This document shows positions 21,443 to 32,186 of a stretch of 64,000 bases of DNA, piece after piece. Source of the DNA: Nymphaea colorata. Lineage: Eukaryota; Streptophyta; Magnoliopsida; Nymphaeales; Nymphaeaceae. A program made the position numbers and the translations under genes. The notes beneath the pieces are model-generated. The model searched no databases and was not told the origin of the DNA. It saw only the letters and a program-made list of their open reading frames with translations. Position 1 is the first letter of the stretch; the number at the start of each line of letters is the position of its first letter. The stretch spans positions 17,524,854-17,588,853 of the forward strand of contig NC_045147.1 of assembly GCF_008831285.2 (NCBI RefSeq), read 5' to 3'.

Positions 21443-24010
21443 GATGCCCGTCTTTTTTTGTTTTTTTTTTTCCTCCGGCCGGCCAATTCTTTTGTTTCTT
21501 CAGGAAAAAAAGGAAGATGTTACGATTATTATTTTTCAAAAATTCTGCTTTCTCGATCGGAGTTGTAAATCTACACACTTGGGTATTTGGGGAGTGGTGG
21601 AGATTTTGTACAGAACTAGACCTCGACCATTGAGGGTCAAATATAGCGTCTGCTTTTTGTTCTTTTATGAGCGCCGTTTCGAAACTTCTTTCCTCTCTAA
21701 ATAAACCATACCAACCTTTGCTTTAAACAAAGACGGCGAAGCGTCGCCAACAGCCGCCACAATTTACTACTTTCTCTTATGAGGCTTGCCCCTTCTCTCC
21801 TATCCTTATGAATAGAAGCCGGCACCCGCCGGAAGTGCTAGTCCGGTCATCCGATCACTTCCGGCCGCCTAATCTCCAGTCCGACCAGGCCTACGGGTTT
21901 GCGGAGAATGCCTGTTGCATAGAAAAGCAGGGGACTGAAACTCAAGTTGACTGACGAGGCACGGCCATTCATTTCTCCGCCTTCTTGTTGGTCACGCTTT
22001 CCCTTCTAACTATCCAAGCAGGTGAGTGGGGCCTGAGTTCGTGGATTGATTTTCCAACATCACTAGGAAAAAGGATGGCATGACTCGTCGTGTTATGAGA
22101 TTTGGTGGTGCAGAGTTCTCCTCGCTTCTAGGTGATAAAGACCTTTGGTTGCTAAAAATTCAAAATTGTACATGTGTATATCATTTTCTTTTACGTGCCA
22201 TAAAAATGACCCATCCATACACCAACACCATCTCGGTCCGCCTGCTATGGTGGTTGAATTTGAGATCTTCAACTCGAAACAAGAAGAAAAAGTTCAACAA
22301 CTCAAGATTCTACCTCTCCGTTGGCATCTAACCAAATGGTTGATCTTAAAAGACAAATATAGGAAAAATGCTTGTTGGGATGAAGCATGTGGTTGAGAGG
22401 GTGAGGAAAGAGAGAAGATATGGACTTCTATAAATGAAAAGAGGAATACATTAAACAGTAAGAGGAGCGGGGGAAAATGACAGATGAACAATTCAAGGTT
22501 CTGTTAAGCTGTCAATTTAGATTAAGTAGCCATTGCTTAGGCTTGCAAGGTAGAGTTAGTGCGTGGCGGTGAAAAGAACCTTCAAGCTGCAAGCGAACTT
22601 ATTAAGAGATGTTGTGCGGAGTACCAACATTCAAATCGATGTGGACTTGGCTGGCCTAACGAGTCTGATCCGTTACTTCGACTTTGGCTTGAATTTCGCC
22701 CATAAGTTCGACTAAAATAAACCCATTAATTTGTTTTAGTCATGTAATCTAATATTGTATTAACGAACAACGACGCACACACCTGTGTAGGGTCAGATAA
22801 TCAACATACTCAAAGGTTGGTGGAACAGTCTCGGGTGGAAGCTGGTAGGCGATCAGTCTTGTCAATGGCGTGAACTTTCTGTGTTGGAAACAAAAGTCAT
22901 TGATTCTATAGCCGAACTGTAGTGAGGATAGCATCCCGACGCACTGAAAGTTGGTATTGTACCTTATGAGTTAAATGAAAGCTTCGACTCTTTGTCAAAG
23001 TGGCAACAAGGTTTCATCCTTTTTCCTTGAATAGAAAGCAGCAGCTAGGAAAACACTTTGAATTGATTGGATATTGCTGGGTTAACTTTGACGTGCCCCA
23101 ACATGATTTAGACAGTTTTTGAATGTGTATGTGAAAATATATCGAAGGAGGTACCCAACTAACATCTGCCTAAAACTTATGTTTATGCAAATATGTAGCA
23201 AAATCGTTTTTTATTAGTTTTTAAGATCATTTGATGATTTAGGTTGGTTCACTAATCAGCACTACAGGTATTCAAATGTTCAGTGTCGCATCCCATTAAT
23301 GGGGTTGAGTGAGAAGACGGAGAGCTCCCCACCCTTGGCTGAGGTGCATAGGGATCACTAAAGTTAAGCCGGCGACATGGGGTATGGTATCGGGTATCCC
23401 CCAACCAGCCTGCACAGCTGCACACTCTATCCAAATCTGAATATGAGTCGAATCAAATATTTACTTAAATCCAAATCTGTTCCAGGCCCGATCAAATGTC
23501 ATTTCTTAAATCTGAATCCAATCTAATTTTTAAATCGGACATCAAAATTTTTTCATGCTTATTTTTTTCAGTTGTTCAATCAAATATAAAATCTAAATCG
23601 ACATACTTTATAAATGAGCAGATGTAAAAATACATGGTTATTCAGCACTCTTCTGACCCACACTTTTACCAAGACCTTCAATAAAAAAAGATCTAGATTC
23701 CTTATGTAGGATAATTTGAGTTTCTAAAATGGCGAAATCATTTTCAAGTCACAAGAATGCCGTTCAGTTTCGGCAGCAATTCTAACTCGAATACAAATTT
23801 TAGGAATATATAATTGTATAGTACACATATTCGTTTGCAAATTGGAAGAACGCGACTGTGCCACAAAGAATCTGATGCCATTTTATCCATTTAAGACAAC
23901 AGAAAGTTTTCGTTCGCTACTGCCTTCAAATCATCCGGGACGCGTGACATTCGACTACAATTATTTGCCATCACAGGCACCCACACAAGAATGTACATCT
24001 CTAGCCAACT
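21443..24010. other. spacer, no gene recognised
   Basis: Begins with the T-rich 3' UTR of the RING-H2 gene. Open frames such as 22080-22396 lack motifs. A patch at 23283-23410 contains GTGTCGCATCCC and AAAGTTAAGC, weakly reminiscent of parts of 5S rRNA, but not a 5S gene. 23430-23600 holds degenerate 'AAATCTGAATCC'-type repeated wording seen elsewhere in the window. Confidence 0.5.
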
Positions 24011-24137
24011 CGAGCTCGGCTTGTTAAACTTGAGCTCAAGTTAAACTCGAGTCATAATCGATTTCCTGTTTCCTAATTTTTAGGAACAAGTGATATATGT
24101 GTGCATCAAGTGATACGAGCTTAACAAGCCGAGATCG
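24011..24137. repeat. 17-bp inverted repeat upstream of the dioxygenase gene
   Basis: CGAGCTCGGCTTGTTAA (24011-24027) is inverted at 24121-24137 with one mismatch. The surrounding CTCGAG/GAGCTC-rich sequence resembles the ends of the hAT-type element at 35201-36365, so it is probably a shrunken relative. It lies about 220 bases before the start codon of the next gene. Confidence 0.7.
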
Positions 24138-24353
24138 AGCTTGCATCATAAAGCTGAACTCAAGCTCGCTCGTCGTACGTACATTCCTACCCCCAGAAGG
24201 TTGGCCCCCTTGTGGGGCAGAGTTATGGTCTGAATCAATCAAACACATAAAAATATCTTGGTTCGATCCTTCTGATCTGTTCATCCAAACTCCACACTCG
24301 ATGATCTTTATCGTCTACCCGTCTCACTGATCACTCTCGCACCTTCGCGGGAG

Positions 24354-27300
24354 ATGGAGACTGTTGCCCTTTGTGGTGGCATCAAGGAGCTGTCTGCGTC
24401 CATCCACGGGCAGCAGATCCCAGCGAGTTACGCCTTTCCGCCGGAGCTCAGGGATTCTGGCGTCAGCAACGTCGTCCAAGCGACCGTGCCAACCATCGAC
24501 CTGCAGCTGCTCAGGTCACACAGCGATGAGGAAAGGTCTGAAGCTATCAGAAGCCTTGGACGTGCCTGTGAAGAATGGGGCTTCTTCCATGTGAGTTAGC
24601 CGCACCCTTCTATCTCTTCCATCTGAATTGCTTGTTCATCTCTTCATTCGTTGGACATAATCTTTTCATTGGCCTGGGATACTATGAAAAAGCGAATTCT
24701 CAAATCCTTCCACATATTTGGGTGTAATTCATAAAGTAAAAATATTGAGTTCAATTCCGTTTCTTCTTCATTTTGTACCTCTGCTAATTCGATGGGCACT
24801 TCTCGCAGCTTATAAAGCACGGTGTATCCGAAAGCCTTCGCCAAAGAATGATGGCTGCGGGGCGACAATTTTTCGAACTACCGCCGCCAGAGAAACTAAA
24901 GTACACCGGAAAACATGTGCTCGACCCGATACGTTATGGGACGAGCTTTAACTCGTCGGTTGATCAAGTGTTGTGCTGGAGAGATTACCTGAAAGTGATT
25001 ACTCACCCTGTTCTCAACTTTCCAGAGTCCCCACCAGAGTTGAGGTATGTGGCAAACAATCAAACACTGGATTTGCTGCTAAAGAATAATTGGTAGGATC
25101 TAGCCATAAAAGTTGGGTTGGAGGTAGTCTTATCCCTTGTTCCTCTGTTCCGGACTCCGCTTTCACCGCTACCAATCAGCCTCTCTTTAGTCTCTGTGTC
25201 CAAATAGCATCTCTGGTCCTTAGTTTTCTGATTTCCAGAGAGAAACCATGTCTATTCCTCTTCCGAACGCTCGAACTTAGTGACTGATCTTGAAGAGGTG
25301 AAGATTTGCTAAGCCTAATCGGAATCGATAGTCTAATGTAATGACGTCATATTCATATGCTTGCTCTTTGTTTCCCTTGGAGCCAGGAGTGCGGTGGAAG
25401 AATATTCAAGACTTCTGAGAGAGATAGCCGGCGAATTGTTGGGAGGAATATCAGAAAGTTTAGGGTTGGAGAGCCCTTATATAGAGAGAGAGGTCCAGTG
25501 GGACAAGGGATTCCAAACTGTTGTCATCAACTTCTACCCACGTTGTCCACAGCCAGAGCTAGCACTCGGCATTCCGCCCCATTCTGATCATGGTCTGCTC
25601 ACCATTTTGGCACAGAGTGGAGTCGACGGCCTTCAAGTAAAGCATGACGGCCACTGGGTCCCTGTAACTCCTCTTCCTGGTTCCTTTCTTGTTAACGTTG
25701 GTGACCATCTCGAGGTAAGCGCCCCACAGTTTTTTCCCTTCACCTGCTTCAAGCAAAGTTCAGCACACATGCACATGTATACTAGTATATTTGCAGCCAT
25801 ATGATCTACAAGACTACAATTCTCTTGGCATCTTACATTTTTCTCCTATCTTCCAGAGTGTCTTTGCTTTTGCGAAAATTTATTGGCATTAAATATAATC
25901 CAGCAAATCAATCACTTCTAACACAAGTTAGTGTATCCCCTTTTACTCAGTTTCAGTTTCCCAAATCTTCGGAGATTTTCAAGTCACTACTGCTTCTCGA
26001 TTTCCAGTAGTTACTAAACCAACAATGACATGAAAATCCTAAGGTCGCCTGAGAAGCAGGGAGACTTTTGGGGTGCTTTTCGACGTAGGCGGCGAAACAG
26101 GTTAACCAGAAACTAAATCCCCGTTGAGAACCAGAAGGAACAAATTTGATAACGCCGCATGCCCACATAAATTTAATTTATGTGATGGTGTATCTATGTT
26201 CTTAACCGAACCACCAAAATGTTACTGATATTACAAATTAAGCTAAATATTACCTTATTGAGAGACGGAGAAAGAGAGAGGTTCTAGACCACTTTCCAAT
26301 CATCACTTCTGCTATCTGCTATATATTGATGAGTTTAAAGAATTTTCTGTCCTGCAGATGACCCCCAGCTATAGTAGTTGCTCTTTCAACAAATACATTT
26401 CTGTTTGGCTGTCCATACACCACAAAGCATTAAATCCCGCAAATTTCTGACCAAACCTCCCAACCTACTTCAATGTTCCACTTCCTTTGGAAGGTTCCAA
26501 TTCTTTTTGGTTTTATGTCGTAAGGTGAAAAAGCCCAACTGGTCTTCCCTGACCAGGTTGTCAAGGAATGGTGTTTGTGGAAATGAAACCCAGGCTGCTC
26601 AGAAGATGAGTGTAACACCCCATTGAAAAGTTTTAGTTGCATACCGAATATTGTGAGAAATTTTGAGAGACTTACTAAGGAATTTGTTAGGTGATTGTTG
26701 TCATAGTTCCCATCCTTTTTGAAGCTCAAATTAAAGCTGGGGGCTGGTTGAGATCCACCATATGGAAAGCCCGAACCAAGTATGGGAACGGGCCGTGTTG
26801 TGACAACTAGAGCTGTGTGGTACTAGGCCCAGGCTTGGGGTTCAGATCGACCAATATTGCCCAACTCGAGCTTGATATCTAAAATCTATGCACCAGAAAA
26901 AAGGATTCATGTCCAGATCAGGTTTAACAGGTCATTTTCGTTCTTTGAATTCAATCTAATTTCTGGATTAAGCTTATTAAAGTAGATCTATTAAATTTAT
27001 TTTAAAGAATCTGATACTAGTAACTATATTAACGAATAATCATTATCAACAGGGCTGGTGCGTGTAACTGGCATATTCTTCAATGAGATTGGTTCGGCTA
27101 AATTCTTTTATTATTGGCTTGAGGATTCCATTCAATCGGACAGGCCAGAGCAGGCCCAAGCCCGGCCTATGTGCAGCCTCCATGTGTATGATAACAGCCG
27201 AGGACCATCCCATTGCACCAACCCTTCTGGCTCTAATATAAAACTTCATCTTTGCAAATACATGAACATGAATTATGAATCTCGCTTTTCATGAAAATGA

Positions 27301-27927
27301 TTGAATCATGAGCATGACATCAATCAGTCGAACCCTCACTTTCTGTAACTTTTCAAACGAACCTGCCCTGCAATCAGGAAATAAATTGGATGAAATTACA
27401 AACGCAGTTAGTTGGATTGGTCCTGTTCAAGTGGTAGCTATTCATGGTCGTGAGCATTTCTAAAGGAAAAGCTATGACCAATTTACCTTCAAAGTTCAAA
27501 CGTGAAAAGCTAAAAAAAACAAGTAGCTTCTGTAAGTAGCTATTTTCTTATTTAATGAATCAAGTAGCAGAATGGTGTTGAGGCAATTAATTGTTCCTAA
27601 CTCTACTTGAGAAGAAATCTGCAATTAGTTAGGACCAATTGGTTGCATCATAATTTAACTATTCCGCTACTTTTTTGGTAGATATTGACGAATGGAAGGT
27701 ACAAGAGTATCGAGCACAGAGCGATGGTGAACAGTGACAAAGAAAGAATGTCCATTGCTGCAGCGCATGGGCCATGTTTGGACACCGTCGTCTCCCCAGC
27801 CGAGCAGTTGCTGAACCAAGGAGGCAACCCCCTTCAGTATGGTAAGATGACATACAGAGAGTACTTTGAGGTTCAACAGAGCAACCAACTGCGTGGAAAA
27901 GCTTGTTTGAACATAGTTAAGGTCTGA
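24354..27927 (+). CDS. 2-oxoglutarate/Fe(II)-dependent dioxygenase, dioxygenase 19-like
   Basis: Soluble oxygenase coupling 2-oxoglutarate decarboxylation to oxidation of a small specialised metabolite; the substrate is unknown. Exons 24354-24590, 24809-25044, 25387-25714 and 27682-27927, all with GT-AG borders, encode 348 residues, normal for the plant DOXC class. The N-terminal DIOX_N region includes VPTIDLQLL and EEWGFFHLIKHGV, the latter spanning the first junction. GKHVLDPIRYGTSFN is characteristic of the 2-OG dioxygenase 19 / flavanone 3-dioxygenase 3-like group. Iron ligands are His223 and Asp225 (PPHSDHG) and His279 (SIEHRAMVN); Arg289-x-Ser291 binds 2-oxoglutarate. Nothing is broken. 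Intron 3 is 1,967 bases and contains a degenerate transposon at about 26810-27180; introns 1 and 2 are 218 and 342 bases. Only a weak TATA-like CATAAAAATA is seen near 24245. Confidence 0.95.
26810..27180. mobile_element. degenerate inverted-repeat element inside intron 3
   Basis: The left end AGCTGTGTGGTACTAGGCCC resembles the inverted right end, which on the other strand reads GAGGCTGCACATAGGCC. The Tourist/hAT-like ends are diverged and no clear target-site duplication is visible, so the limits are approximate. Confidence 0.4.
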
Positions 27928-28264
27928 AGTCCATTTGTTCTTTACAAACTTTCCTCTGCTGCCCAGCCCTCTGTCAAAACAACGTCTGTTTTATGATGGT
28001 GTCGCTTCCAGAGAAGTATGATTAGTTGTAATTATGTGTACAGGTAATGAAACCATCATGTCAATCAAGTAACATTTGATTGCTAGACTTATGCCATCAA
28101 AAACTGTATCTCATGACCTACAACAGTCTCACTGTCTCTCTCTGTGTCCAGAGGTGGGCTTCTTTCATTTGGAAACACCCCCAGTGCTCAGTGGTTCACA
28201 TTCTTAGCATGCCACGAGCGATTATTGACAGCTTACAGACTCTGTCAACTATGTTAGTTTCTCC

Positions 28265-28349
28265 TTTCCCAGCTACTGTTTCATCTGTAAGTCTGATGGG
28301 GAGTCCCCTAACCATCTTCTCTTCAACTGTAAAGCTGCAATGCAAAGCA
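28265..28349 (+). pseudogene. LINE remnant, reverse-transcriptase-associated zinc-binding motif
   Basis: A short open stretch reads CFICKSDGESPNHLLFNC, the Cys-x2-Cys...His-x5-Cys pattern of the zf-RVT domain that follows reverse transcriptase in plant LINEs. Nothing recognisable of the rest of the element lies around it, so it is a fragment. It is on the opposite strand to the next LINE remnant. Confidence 0.6.
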
Positions 28350-28804
28350 AATTCGTTAAGAAGAAAGTTGGTCCTAATGATTTCAGAGAAGCAATTGGCA
28401 AAGGGCATTTGTTTTATCTCAAATACAGGATGGAGGTGAAAGGTGTGGAACCTTCTTCTTTCAATTGTCATTAAAACCATCTGAATGAGTCGCATTCGGC
28501 TCTGCTATCTACAGGGAGGAACACACTTAGATTGGAAAGATGTCAGAACTCTATACCCCCATTCGGATTCGATGGCCTTACGGTCGGATATCAGTATTGT
28601 GCTTGACGAGATCTGTGAGTATGTGTTCTAGCATGCCCTTGCATTCATATAGCGTCCTCGGTCGAATCAAGGAAGGTTAGAGTTTGCTTCTCCATACAAC
28701 CTCTTGTCCCTGTGATTACCGGCTCCCTTCCCGTGTGATGAATGAAAGAGGCGGCCATTAATCATGAATAAGAGAGAGTGAGCCGCCATTGCCGCTGTCT
28801 CGTG

Positions 28805-29442
28805 TCACTTCACTTTCCCTGCAACTAATTTTGCCCTGACTGATGCAAGCTGGATCCGTTCCCGCATTTTCATTTCTTTTATTAGCGGCAAGTACTTAAG
28901 CCTGCAAGGAGCTTTTCCGAAACAGTAGTTCCGGAAGGACCACAGCTTCCATGTGACGGCATGGAAGCATTGCCTCCAGCAAGACATTAGCCAACCTCTG
29001 TTAAAGCTGGTGGAGAACCACCACTTCAACTCAAGAGCAAAGGAACGATGAAGGATCCTTTTCTTTTCAAATTGGTCCACCACGTACTTCCACACTTTGG
29101 CTCCTCTATTGCATGTGAAGAGGGCGTGGCAGGCGTTCTCCTCCTGATTGCGGCACATATGGCAACGACTGGGGATACTGAATCCCCTAGCTTGCAATTT
29201 ATCTTGCGCTTTAAGTTTGCAATGGCTAGCTAGATAGCAAACCAGCTGTTTCGAGAGTGGGCCTCGTTACTGCAGAGCCATTTACGCCAGCCTTCTTCTC
29301 CAACCTTTGACCTGATGTTCAGGCAGATATCCCGCGACTTGACACCAGACGAAGGTACGCTAAGGAATATGAGGATATCTGGAGAATTAGACAGAAGCTG
29401 GATCGAGCTTTTTCTTTTAGACTTCAACATTAATGTTGGCAA
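28805..29442 (-). pseudogene. LINE remnant, zf-RVT region
   Basis: Reading leftward, two frames together resemble the C-terminal end of a plant non-LTR retrotransposon polyprotein. 29442-29230 supplies WRKWLCSNEAHSRNSWFAI before a stop; 29197-28805, in another frame, gives RCHMCRNQEENACHALFTC, the zinc-binding motif, followed by KVWKYVV and a basic tail. At least one frameshift and a stop break it. It may belong to the same insertion as the fragment at 34097-34640. Confidence 0.75.
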
Positions 29443-30424
29443 AGGTACACGGAAATGATCAGTTGTTTTGATCTATAAATAGGATTCCAAAACTTTCTTG
29501 CATCGTAGAATCTTATCTGAATTAGAAAAAATAATAATAAAAGAATAAGGTCTCATGAGTCACAATTAACCTGTTAAAATAAATTCAACCAGACAACTAA
29601 TCGGAGATCTTACATAGGATTTATTTGCTGATGCAACGCAGCGTAAGTAGAAACTCTAAAGTCCCCATCCCACAGTTTTTTTATGTTTTCAACTTTTTAG
29701 AAGGTCATGTTAATTTTCATAGACAAAATGGTTCCAGATTTTACATCATTCAGTATGTATCTGCTCCACGCCTGCTAACATGGATAAAAAATGAACGCAA
29801 GCATTGGAAGCTAGCTGCCGCCCAAAGGCTGACATGTCTAAAAGCCAAAATTCTCTGGTCTGATGATTCCTATTTCTGCATCAAGTATAAAAACAGAGAA
29901 CATTTTTAACATAAGAAGATTGACACATTAATCTCTGCATTTCCTTGACTTTGGGGAATTTGGAATCTCATCGAGTTAATTGCTCCTTCGCGTCGCTGCT
30001 GACAGAAACACAGTCCTCGACCATAGATTACACAAGTTCTTATTTGTTTCCTAGATCCTAGACTCGAAACCCCACATCTTCATGAAAGCTATGGACAAGC
30101 CAAAAAAGAAACATAATATATAGAAGACGAAACAAAGAAGGAGACACTAAATTCGCGATAAAGATAACGATAGAAGAACCATAATTAAACCTAGTCTACC
30201 AGTGATGCGCATACCTCTTTCCACGTGCTGTCCTGAGAAAAGTCCTTCCTTAAGCCACATGAAACATTATATTTGAAACGGCGACCTTCTTCTTTGCAAT
30301 ATCGTCATCAACAAACTCTCAATGCCTGTTGAAGATCAACCAATTAATGACTAAGATCAAACGGTAAAGGTGGTTCAAGATCCTGTTTTCTTTTTCTTTT
30401 TTTTTTGTCATCAAAGATGAGAGG

Positions 30425-30643
30425 AGGGGGTTTTAAGGAGCATAGTGTAGTTGGTGGAACTAGGGACTCATAATAAACAAGTCTCTAATTCAATTCCTAT
30501 GAACACTATGCTCTTGTATTTAAGGAAATAGAGTGCGACTACTTCACAGACACAACTCAAGACCGTAGAAACACAGGAGGAATGAAGAGCCTTGAAGGTT
30601 AGTTTTTAATGGTAGAATGAATCTCTCATAAAAAAAAAAAAAA
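30425..30643 (+). mobile_element. probable tRNA-derived SINE
   Basis: A tRNA-like head (about 30438-30513) is closed by a perfect 10-bp stem, GAGCATAGTG with CACTATGCTC. It has an A-box-like TAGTTGGTGGAACTAGG, an anticodon-loop-like ACTCATAAT (CAT, as in tRNA-Met) and a B-box-like AATTCAATTCC. An unrelated body follows, ending in a 14-base A tail (30630-30643). Flanking GATGAGAG (from 30416) and GGTGAGAC (from 30644) could be an imperfect target-site duplication. The start is approximate. Confidence 0.6.
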
Positions 30644-31184
30644 GGTGAGACGCGCCTATGGATTAACAAAAAGGCAGTGGAGAGGAGGCAGGATCCAAGG
30701 AAGCAAGTAACCAATTCATTTTTTACGGTGGCATTAGATCTTTGTCATAGTAAAAGCCAAACTTGTGTATAAAAATTAAATGAAATATATATAAACAATA
30801 TAGGAAAATCAAGGTTCTTAGAAACGGAGAAAGTCAAAATTCCCGTATTCAATGGATATTCTTTGACATATCTGCCAGCTTGCTGATTCATTAGTCCCCA
30901 ACCTAAAACGCAATTCGATTTTGCCTTCAAAATGAAGGAGGACGTAAGAAAAGTATGGGTTTCATTCATTCTTCTAGATCGACCGCAGATCTGAACCGTC
31001 GACAGCAACGACCACCGAGCATCTTGAGTGAGGTCGTCAGCCACCCCCCTTCATAAATGAACCAAGGCGATATCTCGACACCTTCACCCCCATCGATTGG
31101 GAAGCGTGAATCGAAGTCTATTCAAGTAGCAGGAAGAACTCACCGACACAGCCGGCACCACCGCCGGCGCCACTACTGCCTTTG

Positions 31185-32186
31185 ATGGGCCGACGACTCA
31201 GGAGGCTGGTGGGCGCTCTCAAGGACAAGGCATCCATCGGGAAGGCCCTCGCCCTTCCCAAGTTAGACCTCCTCCCCATCCGCCTCGCCATCGTAGAGGC
31301 CACCTCCCACGATCCCTCCTCCCCTCCTCCCCACCGCCACATCTCCACCATCCTCGCCACCGCCGGCCACTCCTCCCGACTCGTCGCCTCCACCTGCGTC
31401 TCCTCCCTCCTCGACCGCCTGCACCAAACCCGCAGCTGGGCCGTCGCGCTCAAGTGCCTGATCGTCGTCCACCGCATCGCCCAGCAGGGTCCCTTCATCC
31501 TGCAGGACCAGCTCGGCTTCTACCCGCCCGCCGGCGGCCGCAGCTCCCTCAACCTTGCCAACTTCCGCGACCCCTCCTCCCCGGAGGGCTGGGCCGTCTC
31601 CTCCTGGGTCAGGTGGTACGCCCGCTTCCTCGAGTCCGTCCTTCAGGCCTCCCGCGTCCTCGGCTACTTCTTCAACTCCGGCCGGCCGGACGGCAACCTC
31701 GAGGACGACGTGGCCGCCATGACTAACGTGGAGCTCTTGAAGGAGCTGGAGGCGTTGGTGCCGGTGATGGAGGAGATATACCGGCCTGAATTCCTGGATG
31801 GCGGCCGGAATCCGGTGGTAGCCGAGGCGACGAGCTTAGTCGTGGCGGACCTTCATCTTTTGCAGGAGGAATTGCTTCTGAGGGTGAGGGAAGGAGAAGA
31901 AAGGATTCCAGCCTTAAGCTTCCCGGAATTGGCGGACTTCGTTTCGGCCGTGAAGAGATTGGGAGCACTGCTGGAGTGCCCGGCATTGGTTTATGGCGTT
32001 AAAGCCACTGGGAGACTCAGGGACTCGGTGTTTCGGTTTCTCCAGGCTGCCCCCAAGCCTAGCCTTCTCACTGGCGGTGCAAATCGTACACAGGCGTTCT
32101 CCGAGTCGGCTCGCTTCGGAAGCGGACGTCTCGTCTCACCGGAGGTCAGGTTCTTCTCCTGCAGGCGAGAATATTTACCTGTTTGA
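31185..32186 (+). CDS. ANTH-domain clathrin assembly protein (At4g40080-like)
   Basis: Intronless gene for a 333-residue ANTH (AP180/CALM N-terminal homology) protein. Such proteins bind phosphoinositides and help build clathrin coats at the plasma membrane and trans-Golgi/endosomes. The ANTH domain covers roughly residues 5-270: LRRLVGALKDKASIGKALAL at the start, the lipid-binding helix region AIVEATSHDPSSPPPHRH, ALKCLIVVHRIAQQGPF, SSLNLANFRDPSSPEGW and SSWVRWYARFLESVL, all close to plant members. The C-terminal tail is short, without the long NPF/DPF-rich clathrin-binding extension of large AP180s, as in the small At4g40080-type group. ATG 31185 is preceded in frame by a TTG that cannot be the start. 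The gene is strongly GC-biased, unlike its LINE- and SINE-bearing surroundings, and undamaged. Confidence 0.93.
   Translation: MGRRLRRLVGALKDKASIGKALALPKLDLLPIRLAIVEATSHDPSSPPPHRHISTILATAGHSSRLVASTCVSSLLDRLHQTRSWAVALKCLIVVHRIAQQGPFILQDQLGFYPPAGGRSSLNLANFRDPSSPEGWAVSSWVRWYARFLESVLQASRVLGYFFNSGRPDGNLEDDVAAMTNVELLKELEALVPVMEEIYRPEFLDGGRNPVVAEATSLVVADLHLLQEELLLRVREGEERIPALSFPELADFVSAVKRLGALLECPALVYGVKATGRLRDSVFRFLQAAPKPSLLTGGANRTQAFSESARFGSGRLVSPEVRFFSCRREYLPV

Noticed and set aside
23283-23410. 5S rRNA gene
   Set aside because: Only short words match, in the wrong order; kept only as a low-interest observation.
31182-31184. Upstream start codon for the ANTH protein
   Set aside because: The codon is TTG, followed directly by the credible ATG at 31185.
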